From positions 8,211,147 through 8,275,146 of the forward strand of contig OZ038457.1 of the NCBI GenBank assembly GCA_964036195.1: a stretch of 64,000 nt of DNA, given 5' to 3'. Source of the stretch: Sphaerolaimus hirsutus (lineage: Eukaryota; Nematoda; Chromadorea; Monhysterida; Sphaerolaimidae). Positions 22,310 through 33,500 of the stretch are shown here, in pieces (the stretch's first letter is position 1; each line of letters starts with the position of its first letter). Under the pieces are notes generated by a model. The model ran no database searches and had not been told where the DNA came from. It saw nothing but the letters and a program-made list of their open reading frames with translations. Made by a program: the position numbers and the translations under genes.

Positions 22310-22530
22310 GCGGCCCACACACTGGTTAACACCCGTGTGTCAACTGGTCTGTGTCAACTCAGATTTCGGCTTCACGTGTCTCAGAGCGATCTTCCAATGC
22401 ATTTGTCGTAATTTCTTTTTCTCAACATTGCCACATGTGCATTTGGAGATCGCTGTGCGACACGTGAAGCCGGAATCTGAGTTGACACAGACCGGTTGAC
22501 ACACAAGTGTCAACTACTGTGCTGGCCGCC
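22310..22530. mobile_element. Near-perfect palindromic MITE, GCGGCCCACACACTGGTTAAC ends
   Basis: About 220 bp. Arms match almost throughout: CAACTGGTCTGTGTCAACTC versus GAGTTGACACAGACCGGTTG, and GCTTCACGTGTC versus GACACGTGAAGC. Close relative of 9504-10028. It lies between HSDL2 and LSM4, where no other feature is seen. Confidence 0.7.
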
Positions 22531-22977
22531 ATTGATCATTGTGGTTAACAAAAAGTACGTGTTATTCATGCTTCAGGAAACATTGTTTTGTAGTAGGAAC
22601 TATTCATCCAACCAAAAAATAGTACCGATTTTATTTCACATCATTTTCATAAGATTTTATAACATAAATATTGTTTACATTATTAAACGAATTCAGAGAT
22701 CCAAATCTCACAACTATAAAGTACACAAACGTATACGATTACCGTACACAAGCACTGTATTTACTTAGAGCGTTCCGAGAAATGTTTTTACCACACAAAT
22801 ATTTGTTCGCGAACCGAACAAATAGCTGACATACAGAACTAAAAAATATTACCATCTTTCGGACTCAAACACTTTTGCTGCTTTTCCATTTCAACCAACT
22901 GAAAAAAGTTTCAGCGCGAGGAACAAACAAACGATTTCGGAACGAACTAAAACCACAAAGACAATTTCAAATACCAA

Positions 22978-24060
22978 TCATTGACTGGGTTTCGGCTTTG
23001 GTTTCTTTGTCTGCGCCGACTGGCCGGGTTTCTGCCCGTGGAGCTGCTTGCGCATGCGCATGTTTTCCTTGGCGGCTTTACGCACTTCGCGCATGTCCTC
23101 GCGCACCTGAAGTAAAGGCAGTTGTGTGTGTTATGACTGGGGCACTCACAGACCCACCCTGTAAAATGTCATGCAAAGTGTTGAAAGTCATGTAAAATGT
23201 CATGCAATGTGGAAAATTAATGTAAAATGCACTGGAAAATGAGTATTTTCAACACTTCGCATGATATTTTTAATAAATTTGAATTTTGGTCTGGGACTGG
23301 CACCAAAACGATCCCCATGCTACAGCCGCCGCACCTTTGACCGAAAAATTAGACGCAAATTAACTCATTGTAAGGAGCAATGTAATGCGCATTTCATCAA
23401 AATGCGTTTTCATTAGATATGGTAAATATTTAGATTCCGCTGCTATTTAGGTTTAAGGACAATAGTATAAGGTCAAATCACCCACCTGTTCGAGTATTTC
23501 ATCAGGTATCCGTAGGTATTTGATGGTGCTGCCGCGGATGTACACCTCGGGCACCTTCCAGAACCGGTCGCCGTCGCGCGACGTGCAAATCGCGTCCCTG
23601 CAGTGGTTCTAATGCAATTAAAAGACAAATTTGAATGAGCGACAAAACAGACAAAGGTACCTAGTACGGCGCCAAGAACGCCATGCCGCTTTTTCAATCC
23701 CCAATCCACGGTTATTCAAACGTATTTATGTTCACTCGAAAAATACGTATACTCAAGTACTGCGTAAATATGTTTACGTCTCCTCCGACACTCACATTTA
23801 CATTTTGTAGGGAAAAAAGTATTATACTCACATTTACTCAGAAGTAATTTTTTACTTTTTATGTACTCACAGCTGAGTAAAAAATGAATACTTCAAGTTG
23901 ACCAGTCCAATACTTTGACCAACTGTGACACCTACCTCAAATGAATATTCATCCAATTATCACAATTGGCCAAGTGCCCATTGTAGGTTTCTCCATTTTT
24001 CAACTCGACCAGCATAGGGTGATTTTGCGCTGTGCGCAGCAGAGAAATCGGCAGTACCAT
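22978..24060 (-). CDS. LSM4: U6 snRNA-associated Sm-like protein LSm4, complete
   Basis: Three exons in phase (23936-24060, 23486-23597, 22978-23106) give about 121 aa. The Sm fold is unmistakable: [20 protein letters not shown] (Sm1) and [17 protein letters not shown] (Sm2, with the G-S-T-I core). The tail [20 protein letters not shown] then KPKPKPSQ is short and basic, without the long RGG/Gln tail of yeast or vertebrate LSm4. LSm4 is part of the LSm2-8 ring on U6 snRNA in the nucleus and the LSm1-7 ring in mRNA decay. Start chosen as the ATG at 24060 because [16 protein letters not shown] matches the usual family start. Intron 2 contains a CCCTGTAAAATGTCA MITE. The HSDL2 start is about 820 bp beyond its stop, same strand. 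Confidence 0.95.
23139..23308. mobile_element. CCCTGTAAAATGTCA MITE in LSM4 intron 2
   Basis: Ends GGGGCACTCACAGACCCACC and GGTCTGGGACTGGCACC are inverted copies. The middle is GTAAAATGTCATGCAA repeats. Sister to the copy at 26346-26520. Confidence 0.6.
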
Positions 24061-24141
24061 GGCTGCTTCACCAGACAATCACTGTGTATAAACACAATTT
24101 GAAATGCTTTATTTACTGTACGGTGCACTGGAAAATGCAGA

Positions 24142-24541
24142 TACCGTATTTCCTCGAAATACCCCCCCTCAAAATGGACACTATGAACTTATAAACCCCC
24201 CCTCGAAATACCCCCCCCCCCAAATTTAGTGTATAGAGAACGTAAATGACAAAGGCTGCGGTTTGTCATCCCGGCAATGCAGAACACACGTTAAAAACGA
24301 TGACTCTGTTATGTGAGAACAGTGTTTGTACGTCTACACACTTATACAAGTCTTTAGAGTCTTATAAATGGCGATTTTTGTTGCATTTTTCGACGTCTGC
24401 GTACGTTTCAGACGACATTATGTACTGGGATTTCAAAAAATTTCTGGCGAAATAATAACCCCCCCCCCTCGAAATACCCCGCCTCAAAATTCTCACTCTG
24501 AAAAAATAAACCCCCCGGGGGTATTTCGAGGAAATACGGTA
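24142..24541. mobile_element. Poly-C MITE, TACCGTATTTCCTCGAAATAC termini
   Basis: Perfect 21-bp inverted ends (TACCGTATTTCCTCGAAATA and counterpart ending ACGGTA). The 280-bp interior, including ATGGCGATTTTTGTTGCATT and GACGTCTGCGTACGTTTC, recurs inverted in the copy at 28271-28713, so these two share one internal sequence. Confidence 0.7.
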
Positions 24542-25389
24542 TACAGTTTTTTTGGCTGAGAGGTATCAATGTGTAGAAAATCGTTACCATTATTTGTGCA
24601 TGTCTAGAATTTAAAATGAGAGGCAAACGTGTACGACGAAGTTTATTGATAATTCAAATGCCACAAGCACTTTTGGATGGGATTTCACACAGAAAACATC
24701 ATATACAATACGCCAGCAGTGACAGAAATCCCTATATTTACAATCTCTATCCAAAATGCACACACAATAAGCGATTGAGAGAAGATATACAAAGTATGAA
24801 TAAATAGCAAATTCCGTTAGTGCAATAAAAACAACTTGAACGCGAAAATAAATAAATACAACCACTAACCAGAACAATTCAAGTTATCCAATGTCTATTC
24901 AAAATATCAAAATAAAACAATATCTAAATGAAAACATAGTACAGTAAATACAACTGTACCTGTAGAAAAGCTTATTTATGAGCGATTGTCAAAATTACCC
25001 CTAAAATGGATGATTGTTTGGCAACAAATAGCTATACTTAAAAAATGGACGGACATAGATGCCCGAAAAACCCATACCCACAGTCAAACTGACAAACCGA
25101 ATCAGTTCACATTTCTTGGCAAAGTGACAAACTTTCCAGGGTTCAAGAGCTTAAATTGAAAATGGCCATTTGAGAAACATTTGAATGTCGCTTGGTTACT
25201 TACATTTGAGTACACAATAGCTGCCAGTGATCTAATGAATACCATTCTTTGAACTAAAATAAAGACATAAAAATACATATTTACTATGAAGAATATATAC
25301 CAAAAAATATTTCCACAATAACATCTATTTTTGAAGTGATTGTGAATTCAAAGTGATACACGAAAATCATGTCCGTTTATGCATGTTAC

Positions 25390-25610
25390 CGTATTTGTTC
25401 TACCCTAGTGATGTAAAAGCGCCAAGGCTCTATCAAGATCTGGCGCCATGTGCCATTAAAAGCGCCATGGCGCTTGGCACTACCGGCGCCAGGAACAAAA
25501 CAAAACAAGGCTTCTAACGCTAGCACCAAAGCAAAAGGTGCCATGGCGCTTGGCGCTAATTTGCACTGGCGCCATTGACGCTTGGCGCTGTTCTAGACCA
25601 AATACGATAT
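25390..25610. mobile_element. hAT-like MITE with TGGCGCC words nested in another short element
   Basis: An outer inverted pair CGTATTTGTTCTA / TAGACCAAATACG encloses TAGTGATGTAAAAGCGCC followed by repeats of GGCGCCATGGCGC. The inner terminus matches the element at 61296-61461. Confidence 0.5.
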
Positions 25611-26345
25611 ACCTACTTTATGTAGTCTAATGTGTGGGTCTAGCGATGTAGTAAAAGATGATGCTTACTGCTTAGCTACAACAGAAGTAGCAAAAACGTG
25701 TCACATTATACCGATACTTTGTGAGAGAGCGCACAATTTCGGAACACAATTGGAACAATTTCTGACTATTTTCAGATTTACGGGGTGTCCCGAGTTGCGA
25801 AAGGAAGCCTTGAAAGTGCCTAATATTGCGCAAAAGTACACCATTTGGAGCCAATAGCTTGGCAGTACACATTAAAGTTGAGAATATCCGGAGAAATGCA
25901 TACATTACGGGTATCTGAAACTTGATACACGACAATTTAGCGGGAATTTGTCACTTGACAAGGAGCATGATTGGCGCCAGATATGCGTGTCTATCAGAGG
26001 CACCAGGCAAATGGGACACCCTGTAAGGTGCAGACAACTCCGCTCCATAATATCAAATCAGACATGCGAAAACTGGTCAAATTTAGCGAGCAAATCTTTG
26101 TGTTGAAAATGTCGCCGTTACCTGCGAGCCAAACCATGAAATAGAACTGATGGCATTTTCGGGGCGACCGTCGAAATGAGGTACGCTGGTCACTGGAGAA
26201 CCTCGCAATTAAACACCATAACAAAAGAAATACCAGACCGCAGTACATTTCAAGCAACACAATATAACTCTATCCATTATTAGAATTAACTGGTCAGACT
26301 TCCAGACAGAACTTTGTGGCCCACCAACAGCCATTTCGTGATCAT

Positions 26346-26520
26346 GTTACAGCACTCCCAGACCCTGTAAAATGTCAAATGTTATGCTAGTGTCAAAAGT
26401 CATGTAAAGAGGCCCAGAAAATGGCAAAGCCATGTTGCAGGTGATTTTACATGACTTTTAACATTTTTTACATTACTTTTTACTTTTGACATTTTACAGG
26501 GCATTAACCAGGGTCTGCGA
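26346..26520. mobile_element. MITE of the CCCTGTAAAATGTCA family
   Basis: Starts CAGCACTCCCAGACCCTGTA and ends TTTTACAGGGCATTAACCAG. Internal TGTCAAAAGTCATGTAAAG words recur at 44491-44630. Confidence 0.55.
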
Positions 26521-27040
26521 GTGGCAACAAGCAATGGCTGTGGTGTCGCAAGAAGTGTCGCTACAAGTAACTTATAGACAAGCTGTGACGTTTTGCCTTG
26601 GTTGCCATATGTGCATGCTGGTTACTTATGACAGGGCTATCTTGTTACTAAATAGCACATGTACGTGTAAATAGCAGCATTTTTCCTATTAAAGAGGAAA
26701 AATTTAATACGAAAAATAGAATAGAAAGGTAGATATGAATTCTGCAGGGTATTTCTTTTGATATGGAGTTTAGTGTATGTACAACGTTGATTACAGGTGC
26801 TAGATTATAATTCGCACACCAATGCAATTTTACATAAAAAATCATATAGAGTACACGCAAATTACGGAATCCTGTAGTCCGGCGGCACTAAATGACTAAA
26901 TTGACTGAGATATCACCCAAAATGACAAATGATGAAAAAATAAGCAAAGCAAAGCAGAATGTCCCTCAAAACGCCGTGCTATCGAAATGAATCCTTCAAA
27001 AACAAGCACATTTCGTCAAAAAGACATCCGAGCGAAGCAG

Positions 27041-27433
27041 TATACTCGGCGTACCGAAAAGTATGCACCTAAATTAATTATGTATAGTATTTCCTCGAAA
27101 TACCCCCCGGGGGTTAATTGTTTCACAGTGAGAACTTTGAGGGGGTATTTGAAGGAGGTTTATTATTGTCTTTTACAGGTTTTGTCATTTACACTCAGTT
27201 TGGGGGGGGGGGGTGTTATAAAGTGGCCATTTTGAGAGGGATATTTCGAGGGGGGTATCTCGAGGAAATACGGTGTGTACTTTCACAAAAAAAGACAAAT
27301 ATTTTGAAAAGGAAAAGGTTTTTTCCTGAAACGTTCTTTCTTTTTTCAGGAACAATTTTTATTTTATGAAACATGACGTCATGGTGGAATGTTTCCTTCA
27401 GAAAATGCATAGCATGCGGTCCGTCGACAATAT
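27041..27433. mobile_element. TA-type MITE (TATACTCGGCG) hosting a poly-C MITE
   Basis: Outer ends TATACTCGGCGTACCGAAAA and ATGCGGTCCGTCGACAATAT. Inside, a poly-C element at about 27082-27273 (TTTCCTCGAAATACC...GGAAATACGG) is nested. The right part has TGACGTCATGGTGGAATG as in 40976-41166. Confidence 0.55.
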
Positions 27434-27517
27434 GTAAAAACTGCATCTAGGATTCTAGACATGACTCATAATGCATAGTTGTGCAGAAAAAAATAAAGGA
27501 AAAACTGGAACGATCGG

Positions 27518-30500
27518 CTAATTACCACTGGTGACCGGTCGAAATGGCTCCAAATAGTCGAGCACCGATTGGTAGGCAAACGCGTACTGTTCCTGAGTTT
27601 TTAAAAATAAAATTAAAGTTAAATTAAATAAAATTAGAGTTAAATTAAATTAAATTAAGTTAATTAAATTAATTTATTTATCGTAAAAATATACTTAAGT
27701 ATCATGAATATTTAGACATTCTTTACATGGAATATTCACTTAAAACAAATCATAAAAACAATACAGTTTTGGGCTACTTAAAGGTTCAATCTTCACATTA
27801 CAACAAAACACACAATCAAACGTGTTACAATCACACACACAATCAACATAGATTACGAAGAAACCAACCAGCGAGGCTAGCACGTGGGGTCTTTGCAATT
27901 GTAGCGCTTTAGCCGTCTGAAACAGGTCCACCCGGCCCTCTGCTTTCAGGCGCTCCAACAACAGGGAAACACAGGTGTACAGGCCACTTTTTGTAGACCC
28001 ATCTCTGCAATGGACCACTACAGGTGACGCCGTGTCGCCAGGTCTGAAAAATGGGAAACTTTTGTGTGTTATGTTTTATCTTGACATGCGGCTTATGCAT
28101 TTAAATGATGTAATGTTTTGGTGTAGATGTAGGTGAGGTAAGCATTTTGCAGTGCAGACGAGCGAAAACCGACAGAAAGTAAATATATAGCGAATAGCGA
28201 ATAGGAGAAAGTATATTACGGATAGCCTAGTAGGTAGCATTTTAATATATAAATATTTATAAAAACTTCATACCGTATTTCCTCGAAATACCCCCCGGGG
28301 GTGATTGTTTCATAGTGGTCCCGAGAGGGGGGGGGGTTAAACGAGGGGGGGGGGGTATTTCGAGGGGGGGGTATTATTTCACAAGAAAATTTTTGAAAAC
28401 CTAGTACGAAATTGTTGTCTGAAACGTACGCAGACGTCGAAAAATGCAACAAAAACCGCCATTTATAAGGTTCTGTAGACTAATATTAGTATGTAGTTGG
28501 TATGTACACTGTTCTAACGTGACACCGACATTGTTTTAACGTGTGTTCTGCAGTACACTGAACACAAACTACAGTTATTGTCATGTACGTTTCCTTTACA
28601 CTCAATTTGGGGGGGGGGGGTATTTCGAGGGGGGGGGGGGTGATTGTTTCATAGTGGTCTCGAGAGGGGGGGGGTATTTCAAGGGGGGGGGGGTATTTCG
28701 AGGAAATACGGTATTTATTAATATTTTAATAATTTTTTTACGTTTTTAAGAACACGGTAGCTAAAAACAACATATTCCATCCCCCACTCACTTGGGCGCG
28801 CTAGTAGCGGCCGCCCTGGCCGAGCAACTGAGCGCCCTGCCGATCAACTCGAGCAGGCTGCCCGTGCTGGCGGGCGTGTCCGGCTCGCTGTGGCCGTCGC
28901 GCCGCGACCGCCAGTCCGAGAAGGCGAACTGCACGATCTCCCGGTTGCTCACCGACGCGCTGCAACGGCTGTCCGCAGTGTCCGTAGAGCCAGCGGCGCG
29001 TCTGCGAGGGGGGTGTGATTGGATTGGGTAAGATAGGTAGGTTAGGTAAGATAGGTAGGTTAGGTTAGGTAAAGTAGGTAGGTTCAGGGACGTAGCCAGG
29101 ATTTTTGAGCGGGGGGGCGATTCTATACGGAGCTCGGCGAACGGGGGGGCGGCGCCCCCCCTAAAATTTGACCCCTGTGGTAAAGGAATGGCGCCTTGTC
29201 GCCAGCGCCATTCGTAGGCGCGACGCCAGCGCCATTGGCGTTTGCATTGGCGCCAAATAGAGCTGTACTTGTATGTATTTTACATACATATACAGCGACG
29301 GGGGCACATTTTGAGTGCTTTTTTGGTCCTAAACTACAGGTATGACTGAAAATATACTGTGCGGTGCCGAAATGCGCGCTTGCGCGCAAGTGCGCGGCCG
29401 CCCATTCCCCGTCCTTGGGTAGGTCAGGTAAGATAGGTAGGTTAGGTAGGTTACTCCGCGGTAAAATGGCGCCAGGTCATCCCCTCAAAAAAATCGACCA
29501 GCTATCTACCTGTCTGGAGCGATTTTTAGGAAATTATACCCAATTTTTTTTGAAAATCGCTAATTTTCGTACCTTAAACTTCATCTACTGTCACCTACTT
29601 TCAGCGACTTTTCTACTTCTCTTCCCTCTAAAAAGCTTACATATTGAACCCCCGCAACCCCCAAAATTTCTTCCAGTTATCTATCCCTCCGGAAGGTCAA
29701 AATCTAGTCTACCCCCCTAGCACACAACATTTCAGCAAAGACCTTCCAAAACCCACTTATCAATCCTCAACTTTCTGCCCACACTGGAATTACTGCCCAA
29801 AGCGCCATCTTTCGGCCAGGTGTAGCTCATGCGACGGACTTTGTATAATCTCTGCTCGTCCACACTTAAAAGCCGCACTTCAATCTCACCATTCATACCG
29901 AATGTCCGAGCCTCGTCTACGCGCTCGGGCCAGTACTGTATTTATGTTGGAAATAAATTTCAATTGTGTTCAATTACAACACACGCGAATATGTCGGTAG
30001 TGATTTAGGTGGACAAATGGACAAGAATATTCAGTATAAAAAAAAGATTGCGTCAGGAAACATGGCGATGTTTTGTTGTAAAAATGAAGTTGAAGTTCAC
30101 CCAAGTAAAAGTTGATTTACGGGCTAAAAATAGCCTAAATGTTTTTTCCCGTGAACATCCTTTATTTTCTCATCACAAGCTGGAACAAATCCAAACCTTT
30201 TCCTCATTCTCAAAGTCGCTGTCATTAGACAACATCACCAGGCAATGGGCTTTGTGCTCGCCAACCATGCGCCAAAAATCGAACGCAGTGTCCGCACCCA
30301 GCGGGTCTTGCGCCAGAATGTATGGAAAGAAGTAGCCCTGGAAAATGCAAAATGTGTTAAACTGAAGTGTTCAGCCAGGTGCCAATTCCGCAAGTAGAGA
30401 GGTAAAAAAAACAATTTAGATATAAGGAGTAAAAATTTCAAAGATAGGTAAAATGAGAAGGAAAAATTGAAAATAACGATGATTTTAGAAGTGAGAAGTA

Positions 30501-33500
30501 AAATGAGCAGTGAAAGATTATAAAAATTAATTCATTATAACCTTCTCCTTCTCATTTTACACTTCTTTCAAATTTTTCACTTCTCTCTCCAGGGGTCTCC
30601 AGGATTTTGGCCCTCGCGGGGGCTGGATAGATAGCAAATCGCTTCTCCGGAGGGATAGATAGCTGAAAAAATTTTCTGGGGGGGGGCTGGGGGGGGGCTG
30701 GCGGGGGCACAATATATAGGCTTTTTCAAGGTTCAGAATGCAGAAAGGGAAAAAAATCGCTAAGAATCAGTTAAAAGTAACCAAAAGTAGGTATAAATGG
30801 GCTAAAAATAGGTATATAACCATGTATATAGCCGGAAAGCACGATTTTGAAGGTGAAAAACTATAAAAAGGTGCGAAAATTGGTGATTTTGAGCGAAAAT
30901 TGGGGCAAAATTTCTCAAAAAACACTCCAGATAGATAGATAGCTGAGCGATTTGGGGGGGGTCTTTGGGGGTAGTAGCCAAAAATTTTGCCTCGGGATAG
31001 ATAGATAGCTGAGCGGCCTCCGGGATAGATAGATAGCTGGCCGATTTGGGGGGGGGCAGCCCCCCCCCCCAGCCCCCCCCCCTAGGAGACCCCTGTCTCT
31101 CTCACTTCGAAACTAGTCTTTTTACTTCTCAACTTGCGAAATCGATCAGTTTTAACGAAATCTCAAAAGCGTTCAAGCTCAAAATCACCTACCTTGACAT
31201 GACTTGCATTGATATAAGTCGCGTCACCATACCCAATTAACGGCGGCAGAATTACGCGATTTCTATCGAATGGCACGTATGTTTCGTATCTGTTTTTGGA
31301 TGTATGTTTCTTGGCGAAATCCGCCGACCGTGGATCATCCAATGTTTGTTCTAGTCGCTGGGAANNNNNNNNNNNNNNNNNNNNNNNNNNNNNNNNNNNN
31401 NNNNNNNNNNNNNNNNNNNNNNNNNNNNNNNNNNNNNNNNNNNNNNNNNNNNNNNNNNNNNNNNNNNNNNNNNNNNNNNNNNNNNNNNNNNNNNNNNNNN
31501 NNNNNNNNNNNNNNNNNNNNNNNNNNNNNNNNNNNNNNNNNNNNNNNNNNNNNNNNNNNNNNNNCGCTGGGAATATTAAGAATGATTATTAAGCGTGGCT
31601 AACTTTGCAATTTAAAAGAAACTGTAATGAAGACGGAATTACCTTGTACTCTAGAAACATATTCGTTTTTGGCATCTTGCCAGACATTTTAGGTGTGAAA
31701 AATCCGGCGCCGTTCAATTCGCGCTTGCCACTCGATTCCGATGTCTGCGAAATACACAAAAATATTTAAAAACGAAACCAACCTATCAAATCGAAAATTT
31801 TTGCAACAATCAACTCAATTACACACCTTATGCAACATGGAAACATGCTCCTGAATCTTCTCAACAGGAATATCGGTCTCTCCGAAAGTGTGCCATTCCG
31901 CGAGCGCCCTGTACACGAACACGTACTGCTCCAGCGACTGCACCATGAAGTTACGCTCGCGGCGCAAGTTGGACACGAGGCCGAACACGTCCGCCTGGTT
32001 TTTGGAGGGAAAATAATATAGGTTGACACTAGTGATGGAAAAGCGCCAGAAAAAATGGCGCCGTGCGCCATTCAAACTAATGGCGCCGAGCGCTGGATAG
32101 CGCCAGAGAAAATGGCGTCAGGCGCCAAAGGGCGCCAGAAACGATGGCGCCACGCGCCAACAATCAAATGTTACGTTTTCAGCATGTTTATCGATACAGA
32201 AACGTTTATATTTACAGCAGCAGCGTTATGAAAGATGAACAGATAAATCTGAATGTGGAATAGCGCTCCCGGGGCACTCAGGCGCCCTTTCTGGCGCCGT
32301 CGATTACAATGGCGCGGGCACTAAATTGGCGCCCCAAAAAATGGCGCTAGAAAGGCGCCATTCCATCACTACTTCACACGTTGTTTTGGCAACTCTTTTA
32401 TAAAAAGCAACCTTTCGTTCCTCTATGCACTGGTCGAGAACGCCGTCGATGGCGATCAGGGTGCCGGTGCGGCCCACGCCCGCGCTGCAGTGCACCACCA
32501 CCGGCGACGCGCTGCGAACGGAGACGCGATTATGAACACACGTGCAAAATTAAATACTAGCTGACACTGGGGATGCAATTTTTGAAAATCAAACGTTTTT
32601 TCTTCTTCCAAACCTCGTCATATTTTTATGCATGTACTTATTTTTACATGCATTAGGCGGCTTATTATTACATGCAGAAATGGTAACTTGGCAGTAAAAA
32701 TGCCTAAATGCCACCAATGATAATGTGTATGTCAAACTGCGCGCTTGCGAGCAAAACACATACAGAATACCTAGTGCAAAATTACTAAAATGGTAGGCTG
32801 CGGTTTAAAAAACGGTTTCGATGCTAAAGTTTTTTTTCAAAAGCGCTGGGTTTTTTTAAAAACTGCGTCCACTTTTAGTTTTTCCATCCCCAGCCCATAA
32901 GTTCGAACCAATCATCCCACCAATCCACCCAAACCCCTCAAACTACAACCCCCCAAAAGAACCCACTTGAACGCAGGTTTATGCCTCAACATGAGCACGA
33001 ATCTGAGCAGGGACACGACGCACTCGGGCGCCCGATAGTCGCCCCAATTCGTGAAGTGGTATTGTAAAACGCGGCGGCGCGCCGGCCGAACTGTGACTAC
33101 GCTGTCCGTCATCTCGTCGCCGGATCGACGCCCACTACTCGATCTGGGGGTTGGAAGGGTGGTTGTGCATGTGTTTTTTTATTAAATAAAACGGTTTTTT
33201 AAAGCTCTCAAATATGGTTATGGGTTACAGGTATATCAGACACGGCTTCGATACCCATGTTTAAAAAACAAACATTTTTGTTTTTAAAGACGGTTTAAAA
33301 AACACCGGCCATCCCTAGGACTATATGGTGGATTTGGTGATATATGCGCAGAAAATTTGTGAGAAATGTGTGCTGGAGTTGTGTTTTTTGACGACTGTTT
33401 TAAACACTGTAGTTTCTACCACAAGATTGAAGCCCCTTTGCAGAGGGTACACGTATCAATTTTAAAAAATGGAGAAAAAAATATTTTTACAAGCACTTTT

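Larger units (their letters stand above)
24061..27517. other. Intergenic region between LSM4 and Ptp69D
   Basis: About 3.4 kb with no supported exon on either strand. It contains MITEs at 24142-24541, 25390-25610, 26346-26520 and 27041-27433. The remainder is AT-rich sequence. The short ORFs here have no recognisable domain and no splice context. Confidence 0.5.

Noticed and set aside
29030..29090. TTAGG-like telomeric repeat (arthropod telomere motif)
   Set aside because: Units are irregular (TAGGT, AAGATAGGT) and short. Better described as a simple repeat.
31270..31602. Plus-strand ORFs across the N run at 31365-31564 and similar ones across 49384-49583
   Set aside because: They exist only because unknown bases contain no stops.
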